Translations under genes and position numbers: made by a program
NCBI GenBank assembly: GCA_020746995.1
Contig: JAGPXD010000004.1
Location: 2,976,001-3,040,000, forward strand
Source of the DNA: Plectosphaerella cucumerina
Lineage: Eukaryota; Ascomycota; Sordariomycetes; Glomerellales; Plectosphaerellaceae
Length of the DNA stretch: 64,000 nt
Direction of reading: 5' to 3'
The notes under the pieces: model-generated
Databases searched by the model: none
What the model was told of the DNA's origin: nothing
The model's input: only the letters and a program-made list of their open reading frames with translations
In this document: positions 11,299 through 20,292 of the stretch, piece by piece
How the letters are laid out: each line of letters starts with the position of its first letter
Numbering within the stretch: position 1 is the stretch's first letter

Positions 11299-11342
11299 GG
11301 TACGTACCGAAGCTCCCCCTCTCGTGTAAGTCGGTACGTACC
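11299..11342. promoter_or_regulatory. Two identical 10-bp palindromes in a divergent promoter
   Basis: GGTACGTACC occurs at 11299-11308 and again at 11333-11342, 34 bases apart start to start. Both lie within the 351 bp between the Spt8 start (minus, 11034) and the F-box-like gene start (plus, 11386). Perfect dyads repeated at about three helical turns suggest a site for a dimeric regulator. No known factor is assigned. Confidence 0.4.
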
Positions 11343-11385
11343 CCGGAACTACATCGCATCAGGAAGCTGACAGCTTGAACATGGC

Positions 11386-12369
11386 ATGATTAACTTCCCC
11401 TCATCATCACCATCAACCGGCACCGCTTCCACGATGGCACCTCGGCCAGAAAACTCGGCTATCGATGGCGTCCTCTGCAGGCCAGAGCTTCTGGAGCTGA
11501 TCCTCCTCCAGCTCGACATGTCGACGCTCCTGTTGTCTGCACAGAGAGTCAGTACATGGTGGCACAGCGTCATCACTTCCTCGCCAGCTCTCCAGCAGCA
11601 CCTCTTCTTTCGGCCCGATGAGCGACGAAGACGGGCCTCTGAAGCTGCAGGTCACGGAATCGCTACTACCGACTTCAACCCGCTCCTCGTAGCCAGCTTC
11701 GGCCGGTGTTTCTTCGACCCTCAAGGCGTCGGCATCCGCCAAACGGCCATGTCCTTTTACGCATCCATGCCCCTCGCTACCGGCGTGCCTCTACCCACGC
11801 AGCTGCCCCCGAAATCGCGTGAGCGGCCAAAGACGGTCGAGGAGATGAGACACGCCGCCATGCGCCGCTTCACGCGCCCCGGGGCAAGCTGGAGACGCAT
11901 GCTCGTCTCCCAGCCGCCTCCACCACCCACACTAGGGTTCGTGAAGATGGAAGACAACCTCTACACTCCTCATGTCCGCGTGTGGAATCGACCTGCAACT
12001 TCGACCCCCGATGGTCTACGGATGGGCCAGCTCTACGATCTGGTCCAATCCGAGGCGGCAGGCTCCAGAACCACATCACGGAGCTTCCGACTTCTCTGGG
12101 CGCCGCAGAGACACCAGATGTTCGGCATCGACGCAGACGTCTTCCACGAGCTCATGGCGAGGACTGGCGTAGTGTTGGAGGTCCGTCATGCATCCTACTA
12201 CGTCTGCTCCCCCGATCCGGAGAATCTGGCCCGGCTCAACGACATGTTCCGGTGCGACGAGTGCAAGCTACACCCGTTGTTGTCGGAGGTAATTAGTCCG
12301 AAAGGGATACTCGGTCATCTCACAGGAGGGGTTGGACATGTCGAGGGCGTAACCGCAACAGCCCATTGA
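11386..12369 (+). CDS. F-box-like domain protein
   Basis: Intronless, 327 residues. Near residues 25-65 a segment fits the fungal F-box pattern: LCRPELLELILLQLDMSTLLLS, then a WW, then SPALQQHLFF. Such proteins are usually substrate adaptors of SCF ubiquitin ligases or members of the large, poorly characterised F-box-like families of Pezizomycotina. The rest (RRF-RPGASWRRMLVSQPP, then a region with WxxPQRHQMFG and a CDECKLHP motif near the end) resembles no defined domain I can name. An in-frame ATG at 11434 (MAPRPENS) is an alternative start and would match the usual short lead before the F-box. Its partner and target are unknown. Confidence 0.75.
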   Translation: MINFPSSSPSTGTASTMAPRPENSAIDGVLCRPELLELILLQLDMSTLLLSAQRVSTWWHSVITSSPALQQHLFFRPDERRRRASEAAGHGIATTDFNPLLVASFGRCFFDPQGVGIRQTAMSFYASMPLATGVPLPTQLPPKSRERPKTVEEMRHAAMRRFTRPGASWRRMLVSQPPPPPTLGFVKMEDNLYTPHVRVWNRPATSTPDGLRMGQLYDLVQSEAAGSRTTSRSFRLLWAPQRHQMFGIDADVFHELMARTGVVLEVRHASYYVCSPDPENLARLNDMFRCDECKLHPLLSEVISPKGILGHLTGGVGHVEGVTATAH

Positions 12370-12567
12370 AGTACTAACATGCATTCACGAGAACATGCCG
12401 AATATGATTTTATGAGAATCATTTACACATCTGCTTGTGTGTGATGAGGCGATACTACACTCAAAGCGCATATCTAACCATCTCATTCCCGTCCTCTTCA
12501 TACACCTCTTCATCAAAGCACCAGCGAACTCTTGATCTCGACTCGCAGCAAATTCTCCCGAATTTCA

Positions 12568-15500
12568 TCAGATAAGACTTTCCTTCTGCACCTCGCATGC
12601 GACCACAAAGTCCATGTGGGCATTGAGATCCCGTCTGTCTATCTCGACGGCCCTCACGCCGACAGCCTGAGCCAGCGTCGCCTTTGTTCGTCCGCAAGCG
12701 CATGCATGGGCCGTGGCCTGAGGGTGGCATCGTCCGTGACAGGTATGGCCACACGCCAAAACCGTTCCGCAGACCGCACCGCACCCAATCTTGGTCGGAG
12801 ACCTCCAGATCTCCGCCGATGCGGCGACGAAAAAGGCCTTGCCGTGAGCAGCACAGACAAGCGGAACGGCTCCAGCCTTGACGACCTGCATGGCCTCAGC
12901 CACAGGGTCCCAGATGTCCCGGGCATCATTGCAGCGGCGCAGGTTGGCCATGTTCCCGACGACGACATTCAGGAGCCTCGCACGGCTCAGGGCGACAATG
13001 GCTCGGTTGAGCCGGTCAAGGAAGCCGATGCTGGGTGCATCATGTCGATCCGGGCTGCGCACGACCGACAGCAGCACCACATCGTTCTCCTTGCCCTGGT
13101 ACCCATCGACGGTCTGCACCTCGACGCCTTGTCGTGTGACGAAGCCATCCTCGACATCGCGCAGGGTGGCAAGTTCGGGGACCTGCTGCATGATATTGTA
13201 GACGTACGTCTTCTGGCCCGAGTAGAAGGCCAGCACGGTGATGCGGGCCGGGTCGACGCCGCCGGCCACCAGGTACCGAGCGAGGCCGGTGACAAGGCGG
13301 GCCTCAAAGGCGTTGAACTTTGACGAGTAACGGTTCCCGTTCTCGGGCTGGGAGTGGTCGAGCCACAGCGCCCGAGCGGCGCCCATGCCCGGCACGCGGG
13401 GGAGGTCTCTCACGCGAGCATGGTCGCGGAGCGTAGGGTACCACCTGTTGAGGACGGCGCGGATCTCAGAGGCCATGCGCCGCTGGTCCGAAAGGGTGGT
13501 GTAGGCGACGCCGCGGAGGATGAAGCGCTCAAAGGCCGAGATGTGCAGGTTATAGGGCGGGCGGGCGAGCTCCATGACGTCGGCGTGTGGGCTCAGCTGG
13601 AGGTGGTCGCCGATGAGGACTAGGCGCTCGACGGCCGGCAACAGGGCAGCTGAAATGTTGGCCTCCCTGCTCTCGGCGGCCTCCTCTACGACGACGATAC
13701 GGGGTGCGAGGGCGGCCAGGAGGGCGCGGTACTTTGTGAGGCCTGTCGTGGTGCAGCCGATGACGCGGGCTCGAGAGGCCCGGATGGCCACGAAGTCTTC
13801 GACCCAGCGCTCGGCTTTGAGGGCGTGCGTGAGCATTGAGATCTCGCTCAGCAGCGCCCTTAGAGCGTCCTGGGAGCATCGCAGCATGCGCTCCTCGAGA
13901 AGTCGATAGACAAGCGGGCGGGTCTGCGCGGGAGCCTGCCAGAGGTCTTCGTGACGAAGAAGGGCCTCGGCAGCAAGGTTTCGCTCCTGCTCAGACTCGA
14001 GGGGACGTCGACCGCCGATGGTCACGTCGTCGATGCCGACATCACACCAGGCGCCAAAGTTAATAACCTGGCTGCTGATGGTGTCCTTCCTCTTGTGGCT
14101 GTTGTCGGCCTCGGCGAGATGGCAATGTAGGGCATCGTCGAGCCCGTCGTCGCCGGGGACGCGCGCCATCTGGAACGCCTGCGGTTCAGGGCGGACGGAG
14201 AAGCGGCCGCCAAGCCAGCGGGCAAAGGGGTGTTCCTCGATGGGCGGGATCCGCTGCTGCTGGTTTTTCTTCCTGGGATCTTTGCCGGCCGGTCTGGTGA
14301 CGCCTCCCAGAGACTGGCACTGCCGAGCGGTCAAGATGCCACACTCCTCGAGATGCTTGGGATCGAGAAAGAGGACCCTCCTGGAGGGTAGGCACCGGTT
14401 CACAATGAACTTTGCCCTGGCGCGCTGGAAGTTGAGCAAGGTCTCGAGTTCCTGGCTCTTCGCCGAGCGGGTCTGCTCGCGGAGCTTGACGAGGGTGCAG
14501 CGGTCCACGTCGTCGTTCTTGCTCTGCCCTCCAAGACGGGCACAGCGCACGCCGCCAGCGAGGAGGCGGCCGAGCAGCTCATCGACCGTGTCGTTCTTCT
14601 GGGCAGTGACGACGATGGGGGCGCCGTCAGCGGCGGGATCGGCCAGGAGGACACGCAGAGCGGCCATGGAGGTGTGCGTCTTGCCGGTACCGGGAGGGCC
14701 CTGAACGATGGCGAGATCGGTGGCGAGCATGCGCTGCAGAGCGGCGAGCTGGGAGCCGTCGAGGCCGGTGGCCGTCTGCAGGGGAGGGGGGATTTCGCCT
14801 CTGGCAGGCAGTTGGAGGGTTCCCGGCTTGAGGGCTATGGGGGCGGCGGCCGAGATGTCGAGGAGGCTGTCCGGGCCCGGGATGGAGCGGGGGAGGCCGA
14901 CTTCGCGGTCCATGCCGGTGAAATACTTCATCAGGGGGGAGGTCTCGGTTGTGGCTTGCTGGAGACCGGCCAGGACGTGACGGACGGCCTCGTAGTAGTT
15001 CGATCGGGCCTCGATCATGACGAACTCCTGGCGAGGGTCGACAAAGTCGGCAAGGCTACCTGCGTCTTCGAGTTCGACGTCGATGACGGGGGTGTCAAGT
15101 TCATCCATGTTCTTGTCGTCCTTTCCAGAGACAAAGGCGATCCAGCAGCGGGTGCGGAAGGCATCTGCGGCAGTGGAGATGGCGACACATGATCCTGGTG
15201 TCAGGCGCTGCGTCTGACCCCAGTCGATGAGGCGGTCGGAGCGAAGGTTGCAGAAGCGCAGGCGGGCAAGGGGCCCGAGACGGATGATATTGAGGCTGAC
15301 GCAGCAGACCTTGTCGTAGATGCAGGTCTCTGGGTCTTCTCTCATCAAGGGGTTGGCACGGAACTTGTCGACGGCGCGGAGGAGGGGCTCAACGCCCTCG
15401 TAGCGGAGGAGGCGGTATTGGACCTCGAGGTAGCGGTCCTTATCGAGGTATTTGGAGTCAACGAGGTTCTGCAGAGGGCGGGCGAGGGTCTGGTGGAGGA

Positions 15501-15755
15501 CTTCGTCTGTTGTTGGGAGATTGGGCGCGGTGGTCCAGTCGGTGCCTGTCGTGGGACGGAGGCCGGCTTTGATGATGCTTCGGGCTTTGATGACGGCTTC
15601 ATCTTCTGGCTGTAAGGGATTAGCAGGAGCATGGCGGAAGGTGGTGATGATGGTGGGATGGTGAGACTTGCCATGGTTTTGGGGCCCTTTTTGGAAGATG
15701 CAGAGGATGATTTGCGCTGCAGAGGCGCGCCTGGGCGCGGGAACTGGATGGGCAT
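12568..15755 (-). CDS. SF1 helicase (UPF1/ZNFX1-like) with C-terminal NFX1-type zinc knuckle
   Basis: Preferred model: exons 15755-15672 and 15609-12568, 1041 residues, joined by a 62 bp intron starting GCAAGT (GC-AG type) with branch-like GCTAAT and ending TTACAG; both exons are in phase 0. Helicase motifs are clear: Walker A GPPGTGKT (about residue 330), Walker B-like VVVEEAAE (about 665), GDHLQLSP, SDQRRM, VDGYQGKENDVVLLS and VALSRAR (about 900). Roughly 330 residues separate motifs I and II. The tail has CGHTCHGRCH plus CACG, an NFX1-type zinc knuckle. Relatives act on RNA (Upf1, Sen1, ZNFX1); the substrate here is unknown. If the GC-AG intron is not removed, the same frame could start at 15846, giving an extra, less convincing N-terminus. 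Confidence 0.8.
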
Positions 15756-16311
15756 TGTGTTGGCTGGCCTTGTCTTGTCTGAGCAGGCAGATCTTCAGGA
15801 GAAGAAAGGGGACTGCCCTGGGGATATAATGGCAAGTGATGGGCAATCTAATGCTGGACTGTCGGTGTAGATCTCATCTGATATGCAGGATGCCGCAGAC
15901 CCTGTCGATTGCGGCTGCTGATTGACCCTTTGTTTGCACGGCTAGCGTTTGCTTTTGGGACGTGCAATCATATTCATGGCGTGCAGCCAGTAAGGTGGTG
16001 ATGTTTCTTGGTGGTGGAAGTGCAAAGAATCAAAACAAAAACATCACGAGATGAGATGGGTTGGCCGCGAATGGCGTCAAGTGAGGTGCAAGGCCCGTGG
16101 CGGGCAAGTGGCCTTGGTGGTGGTCACGGTAGTGGGTGAAGATGCCCGGTTGCCTTGCATGGCAGGTCACGGTCGAGTGCCAAACCCAAACCTCCAGGCC
16201 AAAACATCACCACCACCAAAAACAGCAAAAATGATGGTTTCGTGGCCCAGGCTGGCTCCCCGGGGAGGGGGGGAGGGGGGGGATTTACTTACTGGCATTG
16301 CCTTAGCAAGC

Positions 16312-16345
16312 GAGCCCGGCGGCCCCCGTGAGGGGGCTCGGGCTC
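16312..16345. repeat. Nested perfect GC hairpin
   Basis: GAGCCCG (16312-16318) pairs with CGGGCTC (16339-16345). Inside it GCCCCC (16322-16327) pairs with GGGGGC (16332-16337) around a GTGA loop. That makes 13 base pairs with one small internal asymmetry. There is no T-run after it, so a bacterial-type terminator reading is not relevant. It could be a transposon end, a cruciform or a structured leader. Confidence 0.6.
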
Positions 16346-16425
16346 AAGAGCTGTGTCTAAGAATGCTTAGCAAGGGAGGGTTCGTTGAGGAGGCATTGAG
16401 ATCCGGCGGGAGCGAGGAGAAAGCC

Positions 16426-16503
16426 GGAATTGAACCTATCGGGTCTTGTCAGCCTTAATGTCCATCTCAAAGGCTGGGGAGCCAGCTCTTGACCACTGCG
16501 CCA
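16426..16503 (-). other. tRNA-like relic with box A and box B order
   Basis: On the minus strand TGGCGCAGTGGTC (16503-16491) fits an internal box A, and GGTTCAATTCC (16436-16426) fits box B with one change. They are in the right order, about 55 bases apart. However, the D, T and acceptor stems do not pair as in a working tRNA. It is probably a decayed tRNA gene or a tRNA-derived SINE head; it may also be chance. Confidence 0.3.
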
Positions 16504-16920
16504 TCTGTATTTGGTGCTAGGATCACTCGAGAAGTTCGATATCACGGATAGGGCGCGTTGGGCGTGTCTGGGAGTGAATGGCAGGAGCGGATGATTCAAG
16601 GTGAGGCTCGGTGAGCGCGGCGAGCGGGTGGGATGTTCACGGGCTTCACCGAGAATGGTGCGTGACGAGTGACAGCATGGACGGTGGTGGGGTACCAACC
16701 ACGTCACGTGAGATCGGGAAAACATGCAAGACACAGTCCAAGAGGACAGGAAAGCAAAGTTGAGCAGTGACAGATGTCAAAGGGGTCTTGGTGAAGGGCA
16801 ATATGGCTTCATCTCCGCTGACAACGGCGGTTTGGCTCGACAAGAGGTTTGCGTTCCCGACGAGACAAACAAACTTTTAATCTACCTCATAATTCCCTTT
16901 CATGCCGCCCTCCAGGCGGC

Positions 16921-18669
16921 CTAGGCTCCCGATACTACCATGGCCTCGATGAAGGCGTCGACATAGTAAAAGAACCAAGGGCCGACAAAGTGAAGCGGTT
17001 GAGTAGGAAGGGAATATACAAAGTTCCCAGGGAGGGGGAAGGTCCCCAAAAACAGAGTCAAAAACCCTAGCATAAGAATAGTCCACACAGCATTGCTTTC
17101 GCGCCATTTCAAGAAGACCCAGGAAAGTCTTCCTCTCATTGCCCTTCTGTCGCTGGTTTCTTGTCCCTCGGGTGCCAGCTTTCTCATGCCGAGCAACGTC
17201 AACAGTGAACAGTTGAGCGGCTGCAGACATAAGAAAATCCCGATGGTCGTTGAAAAGCCGACAGTTGGTCCGACGAAAATAAAGCTGGCCATGAGGAGGA
17301 AAACGAGAGTCGTAAGCCATATTTGAGACCACATTAGCGCGAGGAAAGCACTGGACCATGGTTGTGAGTAGCTTGTGGAGCTGTGGTAGATGAGATCGTG
17401 GACGTGGCGCAGGTGCTGATCTCCAGCTGAGTCGTCCAGGGGGATGGACACCACGAAGTGATGGAATGGAGACTCGTGCCCATCGTCATGCCCGGGACGT
17501 GTGGTATCCACGGCCTCTCCGCACTCGAAACCACTTTGCGAAGGAATCCGAGTGGCGACAGACTGGGGCTTTCTCTTGCGAAGAAATCGAGCCCATTGCG
17601 GACGAAACTGCCAGAGCATATGGCCTGCCGTAATCGTAGGGACGATCAATAGCAGCACCGCTATGGTCTGCCGAAGGTCAACTCACATTCGTCAACCTCG
17701 GCAGACCTCCTGGACTGCAAGACGCGGATGGTGGCCCAGGCAGCCGCTGCCCATGCCCACCAAATGTTCGAAGCTGTCGAGACGTAAAAGTCTGTGTAAA
17801 ATCTTGCGTCAAAAGGAGAAAAGCCATGGGTTGCACCACCAGGGAGATTCGAAGCGCGTCGGGTCTTGGGTTCCGCGACGGTATCCCCTTTGATGCATAG
17901 ACGACCATGCGAACCCCGAGGTTTTTGGCCCCTCTGCGAACTCTTCGATTCATGAAGATCGCCGTCCATTTAATCAACTTGATCGCACGCATAGCGCTGG
18001 TGATTGCTAGAAGAGCCATGCTGAAGATCATAGCTTCGCCGGAGCCTACGGGACGTCTCCTCGTGAATGGCTTGGATTGATTCAGTTGGGTGAGGGAATC
18101 CACGTCAAAAAAACATCGAGCAAAGTGTTCTGGGCTGGAAAGCTCGAAGATTTCTCATTGTTGATCCAGGTACCAATCGAAGTATCCTATTGGGAACCAG
18201 GCAGACAAGTAGCAGTATGAAGACTTGCCATGTCGACTAGTCCCCAGGTTCGTTCAAAGGGATGACGCTGGAGATATCGGCGCAAGAACGTCAAGCCAAG
18301 GAGAGGCGTCAGATTCGACAACCAAGCCAGGGAGACGACAATCTGCCAATGATACACCGAGATGCCTGATGGACCCTCGAGCGTGGCAAATGCGCTGATG
18401 AGGATGCCGAGTCTTGCCCGACACGTCGCCATTGGGCTTTAGCGCGGCTTTTCGTCGAAGCAGTTACAGCCCATCGTGATTTGTGCTTGGGAATAGACAG
18501 ACAGTATAACGCCTCCGCCGTTGCGAGGTGCCATGTCGGCGATTGAGAGTGGGTCGCAGGTGAACTTGAAGGTCCTGGAAAGGATGCGGTGTGTGTTGGC
18601 GAAGATATTTCTGGGACCTTCCAACTTATTACAATTATCAGAGACCCCCTTCAGGCAGTCCACAGGCAC
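16921..18669 (-). pseudogene. Decayed fungal integral membrane protein gene
   Basis: Protein-like segments of one multi-pass membrane protein lie in order on the minus strand but in shifting frames. CDPLSIADMAPR and IVVSLAWLSN...TFLRRYLQRHP share a frame interrupted by a TAA at 18441-18439. VFILLLVCLVP and then IGYFDW follow in two other frames. A TGA stands before EIFELSSPEHFARCFFD. The piece EAMIFSMALLAITSAMRAIKL changes frame again before WWAWAAAAWATIRVL. Near 17675 a one-base loss breaks TFG from the next hydrophobic stretch, and the final 245-codon frame carries the remaining helices to a stop at 16921. The order recalls a large fungal family of uncharacterised membrane proteins with an SIAD motif. 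Introns cannot explain the closely spaced disruptions. The 5' end is uncertain. Confidence 0.65.
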
Positions 18670-19316
18670 CTGGGACCTAAATAGACATCATATCGCACCT
18701 GCGATACGATCAGGCTGCGTTCGCCGAATCGCCCTTGAAGCGGCGACCAGGCTGCCCTGCCGGAGCATCTTGCATCGCCACAGGTTGGTTCCTTGTGCCT
18801 GAAGGGTGGGATGTCAGGCCTGCTTCTTTCCGCGACCAACCAGGACTCGGGGTGTGTTTGACAAGCGGCTGCCAGCCACCCGTCGGGTGAGATGGGTGGC
18901 TGGTTATTGATTCATCACACCCAAGAATCGACATGTTAGACTGCTTGACTGAAACATAGCTGCAGGGCAGTGTTTGGCGTAGAAGCCTCGTTCGTAGGAA
19001 GTGCTTGACAGCGGCCCATGTCTCCTAGATCTCGCCATCTGCACATGTTAGTACAGGCAACGGAAAGAATTGGCATGAACTAGGCCAAACCTACAGCAGT
19101 GCTATGGCACATACAACTTACTAGTAGTCTGCAGTTTAGCGAGCTACGCGCCGAGGCAGGAGAAAAACTTGCCGCGTGTACGGGAAGACATGGCGAGTTC
19201 AACGAATGGTCGTTGGTGAGCAGCCTCAAGCATTGATGGTCGTTTAAGTGAACCAGGTGATGGTAAGGTACCTCGCACGTCTTTGGGACCGAAGTGGATT
19301 CTTGGGAGGACTTGCT

Positions 19317-20292
19317 TCAACTCGGTAATGTTTCGGACGGAGACGGTTCGGCAGCCTTTTCAGACACCGGAGCTGATTTCTCGGCTTTTCCAGTCTCCGA
19401 CTTCTCTATAGTGTCGGAGGCGGCCCTGGTCTTGGAAGCTTCCCCGGCCTTCTCCTCCACAGACTGTCCTTGTGCATTCTCGCTGACCGAGACCTCAGCC
19501 CGTGGCGCCCAATACAAACAAGTGCTCGAAAATGTCGTATGGCTTCCATCCTGGGGAAACGGCAACAGTCGGTGCGACTCATGCATCTCTCGCATGCACG
19601 CAAACTCTCCCTCTTTCAGGCTGCCGACGTCGTCCCACGTATTCCAGCCGGTGCCCACGAAAGCCGCAGGCAATGCCTTCTCCAGGGCCTTCTCATATAT
19701 AGGTCGGTACATGTGTACCGCGAAGAGAAGTGTATGTTCGTCGACGGCTTCGAACGCCTTGGGACTTTCGACGACCGAGTGGCCGAGGCTCTCGATGAAC
19801 GCCTTATCGCTGTCGGAGAATAGGGGTTCCTGGAAGATGCACGGGATGGGGTCTTTCGAGGACTCGGCTGGAGTCACCAAGCGTTAGATATTTGTATTCT
19901 GCAAACATTTGTCCATACTTGTACGTACAAATGTGCTTCACCATGTCCAGAAAGGCCACCAGCTGTATGTACGTCCTCCTCTTGGCGTCCCAGCCCCCAT
20001 GATCAGGATCGAATGTGCCGATGCCGAGACACACGGCCTTTCGCACGGCCTTTCCGGACGCGACGTTCGATTCGATGGTCTCCTTCAGCCGGCGCGAGGC
20101 CTCACCGTCCTGCCATCGGAGGCGGAACGTTTCATATTCGGCCTCGATGTCGGCGACCGTCAGTGTGCTCGGGGCCGCATCTGGGGCGGCCTTCTTGGTG
20201 GTCGCGGCGGGGACCTTCCGAGGAACCTGCCGACGGCGCGACTTGGTTTTGACCCTCGTCCACTCTTCGTCTGTCTGACCGTCCGCCGGCAT
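19317..20292 (-). CDS. SRR1-like domain protein
   Basis: Exons 20292-19929 and 19867-19317, joined by a 61 bp intron (GTACGT donor, CTAAC branch, CTCCAG acceptor), give 304 residues. After a basic Arg/Lys-rich start, the central part reads KAVCLGIGTFDPDHGGW, RTYIQLVAFLDMVKH, then DPIPCIFQEPLFSDSDKAF and LGHSVVESPKAFEAVDEHTLLFA. This matches the SRR1 domain, named after plant SRR1 (circadian and phytochrome signalling) and present in yeast Ber1. The tail after about residue 245 is Glu/Ser/Lys-rich and probably disordered. The biochemical activity of the domain is not well established. The first ATG of the frame is used. Confidence 0.8.

Larger units (their letters stand above)
15756..16920. 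other. Interval upstream of the helicase with non-coding structure
   Basis: No gene is seen. The interval holds two near-uninterrupted G runs (16261-16282, potential G-quadruplex), a strong hairpin (16312-16345), a direct repeat CTTAGCAAG at 16302-16310 and 16366-16374, and a tRNA-like segment on the minus strand (about 16426-16503). Open frames over these elements have no protein character. Confidence 0.4.

Noticed and set aside
15672..15846. Longer N-terminus for the helicase (start at 15846)
   Set aside because: The extra residues are non-descript, and the alternative start with a consensus GC-AG intron joins in phase and gives a compact basic N-terminus. Kept only as an alternative.
16051..16458. 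135-codon plus-strand frame
   Set aside because: It overlaps G runs, the hairpin and the tRNA-like segment; sequence is compositional.
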